This document shows, piece by piece, positions 49,111 to 54,968 of a stretch of 64,000 nucleotides of DNA. Position 1 is the stretch's first letter; each line of letters begins with the position of its first letter. Made by a program: the position numbers and the translations under genes. The stretch is taken from positions 45,437,284-45,501,283 of the forward strand of contig NC_090245.1 in NCBI RefSeq assembly GCF_037325665.1, read 5' to 3'. The notes under the pieces were generated by a model, which saw only the letters and a program-made list of their open reading frames with translations, was not told the origin of the DNA and did no database searches. Origin of the DNA: Littorina saxatilis (lineage: Eukaryota > Mollusca > Gastropoda > Littorinimorpha > Littorinidae).

Positions 49111-49581
49111 TGTGTTGGTGTGGCGAAATCGTACGTCTGTCAAAAACCATTCCTTCTTTCTTTATGATTTGAAATCTTTCTGTCTGACGGTCATGTTTCT
49201 TCACTTGTTTGTTGTGGCAGACGTGAGAAGCAGATGACCCTGACCATTCTCGTCTCCACCCTCATCTTCATCGCCCTGTGTCTACCCACAGCCAGTAACT
49301 CTCTCGTCTTCAACGTCATCCCTGGCAGTTACGGCCCTTTAATTCCAAAGCACCGCTATCTCTTCTTCTTCATCCAGAAGTTTGGAAGTCTCTGTTTCCT
49401 TCTCGCTTTCTCCACTGATTTTTTCACCTACATCGCTCTCAGTTCCATGTACCAAAACACTCTTCGGGGCATGCTCGGGAGAAGAAAGGAACCGGAAATG
49501 GTGACATACACAAGAAGATTCCCCAGAAAGGAGGAGATAACAACATCTTTTCACGTTATTGACAGTGCAAGTCATATATAA
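29808..49581 (+). CDS. Class A (rhodopsin-like) G-protein-coupled receptor, five exons, 422 aa
   Basis: Exons are 29808-30077, 32088-32278, 33278-33497, 47985-48211 and 49221-49581. All have GT-AG borders and agreeing phases (0, 2, 0, 2), and total 1269 nt. Exon 1 codes a 90-residue extracellular N-terminus with N-glycosylation sites (NNLT, NQT, NDS). Exon 2 carries TM1-TM2, exon 3 TM3 with [16 protein letters not shown] (an ER variant of the DRY motif) and TM4, exon 4 ECL2 and TM5 ([20 protein letters not shown]), exon 5 TM6, TM7 ([14 protein letters not shown], a variant NPxxY) and a short cytoplasmic tail. It should sit in the plasma membrane and couple to a G protein. The ligand cannot be named; lophotrochozoan orphan or peptide receptors of this size are common. 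Intron 3 carries a Polinton, and introns 2 and 3 carry minisatellites built from the adjoining exon ends. Confidence 0.92.
30110..30527. mobile_element. hAT-like MITE (418 bp) in GPCR intron 1
   Basis: Ends GGTAATCTTG and CAAGATTACC with an exact 8-bp target duplication CCATTTTG (30102-30109 and 30528-30535). It is the short form of the element at 14591-16611, sharing both ends and about 0.4 kb. It begins 33 bases after the exon 1 splice donor. Confidence 0.92.
30770..31175. repeat. Long (GT)n with GTGC/GTAC variants
   Basis: About 400 bases of GT-rich repeat inside GPCR intron 1, giving Cys-Val and His-Thr frames on both strands. Confidence 0.96.
31200..32087. other. GPCR intron 1, 3' part
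   Basis: A block starting TTAAAGGCACAGTGCAGC at about 31562 shares its first dozen bases with the MITE at 15247. A loose inverse (TTCAGTACCTTTAA) stands at about 32055-32068, so a decayed MITE of about 0.5 kb is possible. Nothing else supported. Confidence 0.4.
32088..32278 (+). CDS. GPCR exon 2 (TM1-TM2)
   Basis: Acceptor CTCTTGCAG, donor CTGTACAG|GTAAGA. Codes [18 protein letters not shown] ... [16 protein letters not shown]. Phase 0 in, 2 out. Confidence 0.92.
32279..33040 (+). repeat. Minisatellite whose unit contains the exon 2 donor
   Basis: Five further copies of the last about 36 bases of exon 2 plus GTAAGA stand at about 32416, 32546, 32710, 32839 and 32996, spaced 130-165 bases. 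Each is followed by the same intron start (GGCATTATAAAGGG, GGGTGGTATGAGGAG, TACTGAGTAGGGAGGG). The copy at 32839 differs from the true exon end by one base; others have lost the donor (CAGGCAAG, GCGGGTAAG). Confidence 0.93.
33115..33213. repeat. (TGTC)n(TC)n(AC)n compound microsatellite
   Basis: Three simple repeats in series, about 65 bases before the exon 3 acceptor. Confidence 0.95.
33278..33497 (+). CDS. GPCR exon 3 (TM3-TM4)
   Basis: Acceptor GGTGTTACAG, donor GCGACG|GTGAGG. The first base completes the Ser codon split by intron 2. Codes [16 protein letters not shown] and the TM4 segment [16 protein letters not shown]. Confidence 0.92.
33498..33976 (+). repeat. Minisatellite whose unit contains the exon 3 donor
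   Basis: First come short units of about 38 bases (GGTGAGGTTTGTGTGTTTGT ... ACATCAGTCGTACAGAC, four copies). Then come longer units that also contain the last about 45 bases of exon 3 (ACATCCACGTCTGTCTCAAG ... ATCAGGCGACGG) at about 33686, 33760, 33838 and 33915. One more unit lies beyond the Polinton at 47711-47790, so the array was split by that insertion. Confidence 0.93.
33983..34432 (+). repeat. Polinton left terminal inverted repeat
   Basis: Matches the inverse of 47301-47710 almost throughout, with a few short length differences. Starts AGTAGTAAGGAACAAG. Confidence 0.93.
34433..35639. other. Polinton left non-coding region with internal duplicates
   Basis: Contains a block (34434-34495, GTAAGAGGTAGGGTTATATG) repeated at 36304-36372 and (AC)n at 34491-34625. 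A hairpin block (34630-34760) is repeated at 44639-44765, and a promoter-like block (35035-35215) at 44783-44945. A basic minus frame (35406-35633, [17 protein letters not shown]) may be an accessory-gene remnant. Confidence 0.7.
35035..35215 (+). promoter_or_regulatory. Duplicated TATA-bearing block of the Polinton, copy 1
   Basis: About 165 bases match 44783-44945 at roughly 90%. Both contain GAACATGTTGGTTGGTCA, a TATAAATAAGCTTCTTCTGG TATA region (35154-35163 here) and GTCTTGAATGTCTCTTCGAC. No recognised gene follows this copy in the plus direction. Confidence 0.6.
35640..35990 (-). pseudogene. Polinton PC4-like frame, copy 2 (fossil)
   Basis: The reading [12 protein letters not shown] ... 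[17 protein letters not shown] resembles the ssDNA-binding PC4/Sub1 fold, and matches the better preserved copy at 36675-37328. The two copies must have arisen by duplication inside the element. Part of a broken element. Confidence 0.55.
36675..37328 (-). CDS. Polinton accessory protein with PC4-like domain (fossil element)
   Basis: Long minus-strand frame of 217 codons. The middle reads [34 protein letters not shown], which fits the PC4/Sub1 pattern (beta strands ending in a Lys/Arg-Gly-[IV]-[ST]-L motif then a helix). PC4 proteins bind single-stranded DNA and act in transcription. The C-terminal third is Pro/Ser/Thr/Tyr-rich and looks disordered. I do not know this as a standard Polinton part; the domain call is by eye. 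Confidence 0.5.
   Translation of the reverse strand: MMQQSEKRHSIPRDLSLNQCGPVETRINQMYMSRKCVYKDRTAVKRPLQRFFAESTMPSGTMKQPPQPATRYPLGGSLFGSVKTWRGAVKIHIRHYAVPTNTKGGRVVSTQRGVTLDLKKFQKLLRVQKKLNEDYHQQVSSLSPTEEKQEEKHPKNHTECPPSDYYHSTPSTTATDSTQSEEYPQQRPLYSTCPAYCPVTTVNPLPVTPRSGYEVDN
37325..37720 (-). CDS. Polinton frame of unknown function (fossil element)
   Basis: Begins at [17 protein letters not shown], overlaps the start of the PC4-like frame by four bases, and has a helical, charged middle ([16 protein letters not shown]) and a Trp-rich end. No family recognised. An (AC)n run at 37834-37916 lies just upstream. Confidence 0.45.
   Translation of the reverse strand: MMETASPSLEQMLEELEAGILKVKVHLRNSLFLMFVSELKRVVCKRLEEKKREEKDYPTRWTADAIRTITDKVWEHLNRDKILSRWNVALPKTHPDGLSWWCLRVVVWRWTETTAFRKRVITHVTEQLLCE
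37834..37916. repeat. (AC)n microsatellite within the Polinton
   Basis: About 83 bases of AC between two genes of the element. Confidence 0.95.
37957..38418 (-). CDS. Polinton adenain-like cysteine protease (fossil element)
   Basis: A frame of about 153 codons from ATG. The catalytic set of the C5/Ulp1 fold is visible in order: His in GEHWVCVWF, Asp in EYFDSFG, Cys in [11 protein letters not shown]. In adenoviruses the homologue matures capsid proteins. Lies directly downstream of the capsid region on the same strand. Confidence 0.9.
   Translation of the reverse strand: MNSKDISRVLGRDIHTRRVFRGVFPRDRLPRQVNTRRPSAFVINTDCSTGPGEHWVCVWFDGLGQAEYFDSFGLPPVHPAIENFMVKHISAHVYNPRLLQDLTSSACGLYVLYYVLMESRGASLFRTLRVFSPNRLWGNDRRVWFLVQQLRRN
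38415..39718 (-). pseudogene. Polinton major capsid protein region (double jelly-roll; fossil)
   Basis: Readings such as [25 protein letters not shown] and [14 protein letters not shown] mark the N-terminal half, and the C-terminal half follows ([39 protein letters not shown]). Both are typical of the Polinton major capsid. The region is not one open frame in this copy. Confidence 0.9.
39723..40172 (-). CDS. Polinton pX-like core/minor capsid protein (fossil element)
   Basis: 149 codons from ATG. The Gly-rich hydrophobic stretch [20 protein letters not shown] and the basic C-terminus ([24 protein letters not shown]) match the adenovirus pX-like proteins of Polintons, thought to bind DNA inside the capsid. 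Confidence 0.8.
   Translation of the reverse strand: MVRLTPFQGSGKLYEDYYCNQVGHGLPVFVGGRNYKGHGIGNLLGGIGRALVPLLRSGGKALLKEGARTGMLVAQDVLSGRSVKSSLQQRASNAGKRLFHQAVGRVTGTTAAPPGEPARKRIKSPTPRHQGQTGRQKKRRRATAADIFG
40176..40956 (-). pseudogene. Polinton minor capsid (penton-like) region (fossil)
   Basis: The start [18 protein letters not shown] and later [31 protein letters not shown] and [15 protein letters not shown] are hallmarks of the Polinton penton-like minor capsid protein. Part of the broken element; not one open frame here. Confidence 0.85.
41190..41600 (-). mobile_element. tRNA-derived SINE inserted in the Polinton (type 2 head, body A)
   Basis: Minus-strand head GGGGATATAGCTCAGTTGGT and GAGTTCGATCCCAGGTTC, then CTCTTCGGTGTCCGAACTCC. 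The body has GTGCACGTTAAAGATCCCAC and a 3' end CGCGATATAAGCCTCATTGA followed by (TTGA)n. It shares body A with the SINE at 56457. Insertion after the Polinton arrived is certain from the nesting. Confidence 0.93.
41671..42750 (-). CDS. Polinton integrase with C-terminal chromodomain (fossil element)
   Basis: Begins at [18 protein letters not shown], followed by the N-terminal region ([17 protein letters not shown]) and the RVE core. Catalytic residues are Asp in WQADLIDV, Asp in LQTDKGSEF and Glu in [12 protein letters not shown] linker leads to a chromodomain at the end ([33 protein letters not shown]). Integrases of this kind insert Polintons with 6-bp duplications, as seen here. Confidence 0.93.
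   Translation of the reverse strand: MPVEKKKVEEKLRHRYYGSQLPGSLGGMEALRRTTKQEQKQVEKWLTFQDTYTLHKPVRRKFARRRIIVGGIDHQWQADLIDVRALRKDNDGFTYLLTCIDVLSKHAWVVPLKDKTRTSLVTAFKDIFARGRQPLRLQTDKGSEFKNKVFQAFLGKTKVHFFVTENDDIKTSMAERFNRTLKDKLWRYFTRTSSVRYVEVLPKLVRGYNHSYHRSIKKAPADVTIANQEEVWQRLYGGPTLSKPPKLNIGDRVRISKTRRVFKKGYMPSWTEELFTISQVKTTTPVTYVLKDDHGEELLGTFYEQELQKVGEKEIYRIEAVLEQRPGKGKQKEYLVKWLGYDPSFNSWIPQTALTHYTD
42756..43553 (-). pseudogene. Conserved Polinton protein of unknown function (fossil)
   Basis: Readings [34 protein letters not shown] and [20 protein letters not shown] recur, as I recall, in Polintons between integrase and ATPase. C-terminal Arg/Lys/Ser-rich tail. Function not known. Confidence 0.65.
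43519..43832 (-). pseudogene. Small conserved Polinton protein with hydrophobic end (fossil)
   Basis: Readings [34 protein letters not shown] and [20 protein letters not shown] match the small basic/hydrophobic protein often found between ATPase and integrase in Polintons. Role unknown. Confidence 0.6.
43835..44449 (-). CDS. Polinton FtsK/HerA-type packaging ATPase (fossil element)
   Basis: Begins [20 protein letters not shown]; Walker A is [14 protein letters not shown], Walker [11 protein letters not shown], with a downstream sensor-like stretch VMYIVQNLF. About 204 codons, the usual length for Polinton and A32-type ATPases, which pump DNA into capsids. Confidence 0.93.
   Translation of the reverse strand: MDPRWKHPFTCVIAGPTGSGKTHFVKQYLNHLQDMMTPPPEELIWCYGAWQPGYNEMRHVTFVKGLPDVEQWTGAKRRLVIIDDLMSETNDKVTQLFTKESHHRNLSVMYIVQNLFGKNKEQRTISLNSHYLVVFKNPRDASQITHLAKQMYPGKLKYVQEAFKNVTSMPHGYLLFDLRQETPDHLRLKTKLFPPEHPVVYLQK
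44639..44765. repeat. Polinton hairpin block, copy 2
   Basis: Matches 34630-34760. Starts with the hairpin CTCTGC-ACTTC-GCAGAG; copy 1 has CTCCGC-GCTTC-GCGGAG. Confidence 0.85.
44783..44979 (+). promoter_or_regulatory. TATA-bearing block, copy 2, upstream of the polymerase frame
   Basis: Matches 35035-35215. GATATAAATA at 44894-44903 is followed about 85 bases later by the ATG of the plus-strand gene, a suitable distance for a TATA promoter. Confidence 0.6.
44980..46966 (+). pseudogene. Polinton protein-primed DNA polymerase B, N-terminal part (fossil)
   Basis: Contains a C2H2 zinc finger ([20 protein letters not shown]), then [20 protein letters not shown] and [20 protein letters not shown], and later [20 protein letters not shown]. 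These patterns belong to the N-terminal half of Polinton polymerases. The region is broken and short for the family. Confidence 0.75.
47155..47300. repeat. Partial duplicate of the right TIR
   Basis: GACATATCCTGTCAAAACGG ... CACAGAGGGAGGG at 47168-47219 repeats 47368-47415. Confidence 0.85.
47301..47710 (-). repeat. Polinton right terminal inverted repeat
   Basis: Inverse of 33983-34432; ends CTTGTCTATACTACT before the GACATC duplication. Confidence 0.93.
47711..47984 (+). repeat. Last unit of the exon 3-derived array, and intron 3 end
   Basis: 47711-47790 repeats ACATCCAGGTCTGTCTAAAA ... GGCGACGGTGAGGTTTG, the unit broken by the Polinton. The rest is plain intron to the acceptor CCAATTTCAG. 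Confidence 0.88.
47985..48211 (+). CDS. GPCR exon 4 (ECL2-TM5)
   Basis: Acceptor CCAATTTCAG, donor CGCAG|GTCAGT. Codes [14 protein letters not shown], then TM5. Phase 0 in, 2 out. Confidence 0.92.
48318..48448 (+). mobile_element. 3' fragment of the body-B SINE
   Basis: GGCGTATGCTGCCTGAATAG, CGGGGTAAAAACGATCATGC and TTTCAGCCCATGAACGAAG match the end of the SINE at 20809-21155. Confidence 0.85.
48646..49017. mobile_element. Dispersed non-coding repeat in GPCR intron 4
   Basis: From TTTATTTGGTGTTTAACGTC to CGGGTAAATTCTTCCCCCTA. No ORF. I recognise this as a type of high-copy sequence in gastropod genomes, from memory only. The end ACCCGCGGGGGGT is followed by (GT)n. Confidence 0.55.
49026..49114. 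repeat. (GT)n microsatellite
   Basis: GT dinucleotide in GPCR intron 4. Confidence 0.95.
49221..49581 (+). CDS. GPCR exon 5 (TM6, TM7, tail, stop)
   Basis: Acceptor TTGTGGCAG; the first base completes an Arg codon. Codes [22 protein letters not shown]7 [16 protein letters not shown] and a 40-residue cytoplasmic tail; TAA at 49579-49581. Confidence 0.92.
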
Positions 49582-49721
49582 TGCATTAATTATACGACTT
49601 TTACGGGAGTTATTGGGACGTCTACTGTGTGCTGTCTTTGTCATTTCGTGTATCTGCGGAGTGAGAAACAGAAAAAAATGTCTGTATATTCCACATTCAC
49701 AATTTCTGACAAAATTCAGAA

Positions 49722-49727
49722 AATAAA
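49722..49727 (+). other. Polyadenylation signal of the GPCR gene
   Basis: AATAAA 140 bases after the stop codon, in GAAAATAAAGCTG. Confidence 0.7.
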
Positions 49728-50061
49728 GCTGTATTGAAACTAGTCGATAAACAAATGACAGAGCTTGTAAATTAATGTCTGCCTGGGAAGGTGGACAACT
49801 TGTTCGACGGTGAGCGACATGTTGAGGTGAAAATAAATATTTGACCGGACACAGAGGCATGTCTGTTGTTAACTTGAAGGCATAGTCCCTCTCGTGTGAA
49901 GGATTCTTTCCACCGTCTCATATCTGGCCAGGCTTGTTCGTAAGATAAGGTCATCCCACTACTCGGAAAAATACCAAACATTAATAGCCTCTGGGTGTTC
50001 CTAGCATATAACCACGTCATGTCCCAAATAGACACTAGTTCTGGGGACAGAAAAAACACAA

Positions 50062-50200
50062 GTTAGCATAGCATAGCATAGCATTTGAAATTGATATTTA
50101 AAGCGCTTAGAGAACGTCAAGCGCTATATAAATCTCCCATATAAATAAATAAATAAATAAATAAATAGCATAGCATAGCATAGCATAGCATAGCATAGCG
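50062..50200. mobile_element. LINE 3' tail between (TAGCA)n runs
   Basis: TTAAAGCGCTTAGAGAACGT ... CAAGCGCTATATAAATCTCC followed by (AATA)n is a CR1/RTE-like 3' end. TAGCA pentamers flank it on both sides (50062-50080 and 50166-50199). Confidence 0.7.
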
Positions 50201-50439
50201 TCTGGGTGCTTTCTGTGAAGAGAAGGATTTTTTGTTATGAACTGGTTTCTGAACTTGACACTAGTCATAAAAATGCTCACTCTGCACAAGAAGCTGTATG
50301 GATGTTGATTTTTGGTAGGAGTCCCAGTGAAGGGATGGCCTTATTTAACGTAAAGTACTGGGCAGGTCTGTTGAAGAAGTAAAATTAACTTTTGTCACGG
50401 GAAGAGCTGTACCTTTAACTACAAGCGTGTGTTTGTATA

Positions 50440-51957
50440 CTGTTCAAAAAAAGAAACGCATAGTTGCTACTTGCCAAATTTGTTTTATTTTTCGAAAAAA
50501 TTAACAGAAAATCCAATATTTAGATTATTTGTTTGAAATTTGGTATGGACACAGTTGAATGCACACACAGTTCATTTGCATCTTCAAATCAATCAGTCAA
50601 TCAATACGATTGGGTGCCGAGGCTGTCAAGTCAGTAGGGGGTGTGACTGCCTTGAGCAGCAACAACTGCCCGGCACCTTCTGGGCATGGACTGGATCAGA
50701 TGCCGGATATATTGCTGTGGGATGGTGTCCCACTCCTCCTGAAGTGCCTGCAATAGATCGCGGTGATTTGCCGGCGCTTCTTCTCGCCTGCGCACACGTC
50801 TGTCCAATTCATCCCAGAGGTGTTCTATCGGGTTCATGTCTGGCGACATGGATGGCCAGGGAAGCACCTGGACATGGTGGTCGGTGAGGAACTGGGTGGT
50901 GAGTCGTGCTGTGTGCGGGCGAGCGTTGTCCTGCTGGAATATGGCATCCTGGTCAGCCAGAAGAGGAAGGGCGTGTGGGCGCAGAATTTCCTCCACGTAT
51001 CGCTGGGCAGTTATGCGCCCTTGGACGTGCACCAGGGTGCTCCTTCCAGCGGTATTGATCGCCCCCCACACCATGACGCCTCCACCACCATGAACGGGTG
51101 CCTCATCCACACAGTTGGGCGCGTAACGTTCGTTTACTCTCCGGTAGACCCTCCTCCGACCATCATGTCGCTGGAGCAGGAAGTAGGACTCGTCGCTGAA
51201 CCACACGTGTCTCCAGTGATTCCGGACGGTCCAGCGAAGGTGCTGGTTGCCCCACTGCACTCGGTTCTGGCGATGGCGGCGGGTGAGGACAGCTCCTCTG
51301 TGAGGTCTGCGAGCTCTCAAACCAGCTTCATGCAGGCGGTTCCGCACGGTCTGGTCCGATAATCGGTGTGGCCCGGGGAGAGCCTGGACAGAAGATGAGG
51401 CCGACAGGAAACGATTCCGGAGGTGGCGGAGCCGTATGAAGCGGTCGTGAGCAGCAGTTGTCGCCCTTGGTCTTCCCGCTCGTGGCAAGTCAGCAACGGA
51501 GCCAGTGGCTTGAAACCTGACCCACAGTCTACTGATGGTGCTCTGGGACACGTGGAAGTGCCTGGCGATTGCACTTTGACTTTGGCCTGCTTGTAAACGA
51601 CCCAATGCAATTTGGCGGTCTTCTCTGCTCAATCGGGCCATCTTTCGTCGCTGAATTGTCGTCTGATTTCTTTGTGGCGAACAATCCGCTTTTATGGGTT
51701 TTGGAAGACATGGTGAGAGCTCAATATTCCCCGAGTTTCACGAGATTACACTGAAGCATGACGAGTGGTCATGCCAAATGAGCAATTTTGACATTGTAGC
51801 CACTGATAACGCATGCGTCACGTGCAGAGCTCACTTGTGGCAATGGACGAAAGGTCGACGACCAGATAAACATTTTCTGCAGTTTGGTGGATATCCTTGT
51901 AGCCATATAACTAAATTAACCAAATATTACAAGCTATGCGTTTCTTTTTTTGAACAG
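50440..51957 (-). mobile_element. Tc1-type DNA transposon, apparently intact
   Basis: Inverted ends of about 24 bases, identical by eye (CTGTTCAAAAAAAGAAACGC ...), flanked on both sides by TATA (50436-50439 and 51958-51961), i.e. a TA insertion. It carries one uninterrupted transposase. The short terminal inverted repeats and 1.5-kb length fit a Tc1/mariner element. Confidence 0.95.
50631..51641 (-). CDS. Tc1-family DD34E transposase (336 aa)
   Basis: Starts at ATG (MARLSREDRQIALGRL). A bipartite helix-turn-helix N-terminus (AGQSQSAIARHFHVSQSTIS, then TVRNRLHEAGLRARR) should bind the inverted ends. The catalytic core has Asp in VWFSDESYFLLQRHD, Asp in FQQDNARPHTARL and Glu in SPDMNPIEHLWDELDRR, the last two 34 residues apart. 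Also present: the Gly-rich GGGGVMVWGAI stretch. No stop or frameshift. The enzyme cuts out the element and joins it at TA. It lies 79-140 bases from neighbouring host sequence and no other gene is inside. Confidence 0.95.
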   Translation of the reverse strand: MARLSREDRQIALGRLQAGQSQSAIARHFHVSQSTISRLWVRFQATGSVADLPRAGRPRATTAAHDRFIRLRHLRNRFLSASSSVQALPGPHRLSDQTVRNRLHEAGLRARRPHRGAVLTRRHRQNRVQWGNQHLRWTVRNHWRHVWFSDESYFLLQRHDGRRRVYRRVNERYAPNCVDEAPVHGGGGVMVWGAINTAGRSTLVHVQGRITAQRYVEEILRPHALPLLADQDAIFQQDNARPHTARLTTQFLTDHHVQVLPWPSMSPDMNPIEHLWDELDRRVRRREEAPANHRDLLQALQEEWDTIPQQYIRHLIQSMPRRCRAVVAAQGSHTPY

Positions 51958-51959
51958 TA

Positions 51960-51962
51960 TAT

Positions 51963-52001
<39 letters not shown>

Positions 52002-52070
52002 CGTGCGTGCGTGTGTGTGTGTGTGTGTGCGTGCACGCGCGCGTTTGTGTTTGTGTGTGTGTGTGTGTGC

Positions 52071-52105
<35 letters not shown>

Positions 52106-52187
52106 GGCGTGCGTGCGTGTGTGTGTGTGTGTGTGTGTGCGTGTGTGTATGTGCTAGCGGGCGTGCGTGCGTGAGTGTGTGCGTACA

Positions 52188-52219
<32 letters not shown>

Positions 52220-52228
52220 TGTGTGTAG
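51960..52228. repeat. (GT)n with (GC)n blocks
   Basis: About 270 bases of GT, GTGC and CGCG units; alternating purine-pyrimidine throughout. It begins directly at the right end of the Tc1 element. Confidence 0.96.
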
Positions 52229-52590
52229 GACTGGCTGCGTACCTGTCAGCCAATGTGTTTGAGTGTCTGCCTTTCTTTGTTCGAACGTGCGTACCGGGGA
52301 TATTATGCAATATATCCCCTTTGTCGTAAAAAGGAAAGCATCAGATTTCTTGGAATAAAAGTTTTAAGTTAACCACACTAGTTTTTGATACAAGCGCAGA
52401 AAAAAACGGAGAAAAGATGTTAATTTATTAAACGAATATCTTTCTTTCACTCGAAAAAATCTTTCAGTTCTTTTCAAACCAACCCTTCAGCTTAGTGGTA
52501 CAAACAGGTTCACCTCGGTATTGCGTACAAAAATAATGGTTTGCATATCCCTATTTTTTCCTCCGACCCAAGAGGTCTTTTGGACTCTTA

Positions 52591-52677
<87 letters not shown>

Positions 52678-53440
52678 AACTTGTCTCGCAAAATGAAAAA
52701 GACAAAAGTCCACAACGAGATCCACACACACAAAACCGAGGTTAAATGGCTTCATAACTTCGACATTTTCCTTTGAAGGCTGTTTTAATGGGATGCAAAA
52801 CTTTTACTCTTGATGTAGGTCAAGTAATTGCTTATATAATAGGTATTCATCTTCTTCTTTTTTGTCTGGTGTCCAGACGAAAAGAACTGGCATTTATAAG
52901 TTTCTTGCCCTCGTAAAACGTGTGAAAGCTAGTTTGCAGCCCCACGCCATAACAAAACCAATTTCCTTTCAAAACAAATAAAAAATAAAGGGCAAACTTT
53001 GAATACTACTCAAAGAGAAAACAAAGTTGTATAAAACAGTAATATACCCGTACAGTGAGTGGCGCAGATTCCAATTAAGGGCGCTTCCTGTTATCCCTTT
53101 CTTTATAAATGTAACCAAACCATCCCTCTCTGGCTCTCACGAGAGGCCACCTGCGATAATTACAAGCCACATATTTGACCGTTTTCTTTCGACTTTTTCA
53201 ACTCGATTCGTCGGAGGCAAATCCAGCACCATGTAGATCACGGGAAATGCGTGGTAGGCCTAAAGACTTCGTGCGGCATCCAGCGGTGAAAGGAACAGCA
53301 AGTAATGTATCCACACTGACTTAGTGGATAGCGATGTTGACACAATAACAATATTAATTATGTATAAATAATCATGCAACCGTCTGACAGTTGAGAAAAG
53401 ATAGCATCATAGGCGAACGCATTTAACTTGATTTAGCGAC
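52229..53440. other. No gene; contains (GA)n(AC)n(GA)n at 52591-52678
   Basis: The compound repeat is mirror-like: GA, then AC, then GA. Around it no supported exon is seen. Frames at 53027-53236 are short and unsupported. Confidence 0.55.
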
Positions 53441-53467
53441 AGTTATACAAGGTTGTGTGTTCGTGTT

Positions 53468-53574
<107 letters not shown>

Positions 53575-53896
53575 ATGATTTAAGACAAAATCTACACGTA
53601 AATACTCATTCAGGGCAAACATGGTGACAACCACGGAAAAAGACATTCTTTGGTCTCATTCAGTCCGACTAAAACGGTTCCTAATCTAAACAGACACTTT
53701 TTTCAAACACAAACTAAATAAATGAATAAATAAGTAGAAAGATCTACAAATAGATAAATTAGAACAGTCGCTGAAAACTGTTTTAGAAATCCAAACGGTT
53801 GTTTGTGTATTTGTGTGTTTTTGTTTTTGTTTTTGTCGTTTCGGTATTTTCTCCAAAACCGATATACGCCGACCGAGACTTGGTGCATTTCATCGG

Positions 53897-54024
53897 ATGA
53901 CCGAGACACAAATCCATGACGTAAAAGATCATGACGTCATGTACCCAAGTCTGTATCAGCCGAGGTGCAGAACTGAAAATTACTTCTCGGGGTTCAGTGG
54001 TCCTTCCCCTTGGGTTTCCCACAG
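53897..54024 (+). CDS. Possible first coding exon, gene unknown
   Basis: ATGACCGAGACACAAATCC opens a frame (MTETQIHDVKDHDVMYPSLY ...) that ends at TTTCCCACAG|GTATGT, a strong donor, in phase 2. It does not fit the phase of the 57526 exon. The acceptor at about 54402 (GACTTGCAG) would add only 14 codons before a stop. The composition is protein-like but I cannot place it in a gene. It may be an alternative start of the 162-aa gene or a separate short gene. Confidence 0.3.
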
Positions 54025-54194
54025 GTATGTTGTCAACTTCATAGTTAAATACTCTTCTTGTCTGTGTATTACTTTGCTTCTTCTTCATCTATACACTTTT
54101 TAAAACCACCAATAATTTACCTCAAAGGAGTAGAAAGACCGCGTTCATTATGTCCATCCATTATATGAGTGTGCATGAGTTGTTAATGCGAAAG

Positions 54195-54255
54195 AATGTG
54201 TATGAGTGCGCCTTGAGTCGCCTTGTGGTGAGATATGTGCGCGTTATAAATTCTC

Positions 54256-54304
<49 letters not shown>
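54195..54304 (+). mobile_element. LINE 3' tail with (TTA)n
   Basis: CGCCTTGTGGTGAGATATGT ... GCGCGTTATAAATTCTCG followed by (TTA)15, a CR1-like 3' end. Confidence 0.75.
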
Positions 54305-54598
54305 CCACACATTGATTTAGAACATTCAAAGAAGACTGAAACCGTGACTGCAATATGTTCGACTGAACAACCATTCTCAAATGCGGTTAGACTTGCAGGA
54401 TATGGTTTATCGATCCAAGACGGAGTACTAATACACAGATGTTGTGAAGGCAGGGGCGGCAGCTATCTAGGCTTGGGATGTCAGTTAGTCTCAATCACAT
54501 TGACATTGGAGCAAGCGCATGAATACTGCACACAACTCAGAGATGAACTTGACAGATACGAAACCGGAGGCTCCAGTAGTTATCTTGATGCGATCTGA
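54305..54598 (+). other. Open frame of unknown nature
   Basis: A frame open through the (TTA)n and on to 54598 reads KKTETVTAICSTEQPFSNAV ... TLTLEQAHEYCTQLRDELDR. The last part looks protein-like, but there is no start, no splice support and no recognised family. Confidence 0.2.
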
Positions 54599-54651
54599 CT
54601 CTAGTCTGCTGGAAATCGCAGTCATTGGAACATCACTGTACAGAAAGTGTC

Positions 54652-54696
<45 letters not shown>

Positions 54697-54748
54697 ATGT
54701 GTGTGCGTATGTGTGTGCGTGCGTGAGTGCGTGCGTGCGTGCGTGTGC
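54652..54748. repeat. (GT)n / (GTGC)n microsatellite
   Basis: GT followed by GTAT and GTGC units. Confidence 0.95.
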
Positions 54749-54890
54749 ACTGTGTGTTCAGGCAGCAGCACTCGGACAGACTCTTCCAGTCCAGTCTCGA
54801 GAAAACAGTATACATACAGAAACAGCAACTCTTCGACAAAGGGAGCTAAGCAGTCCAGTCATTGAAGGGAAATAACTGGTGAGGAGCAAG

Positions 54891-54968
54891 ATGTCAGCCT
54901 ACTCGACGGGATACACCGTGCCTTACACTGGCAACCAGCAACTATGGAGACACCGACAGATCATTGCG
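54891..54968 (+). CDS. Exon 1 of the 162-aa gene
   Basis: 26 codons from ATG to ATTGCG, then GTCAGT. The least certain exon, as the donor is not the strongest type and the link to exon 2 spans 2.5 kb. Confidence 0.6.

Noticed and set aside
50759-51362. 199-codon plus-strand frame
   Set aside because: Antisense shadow of the Tc1 transposase.
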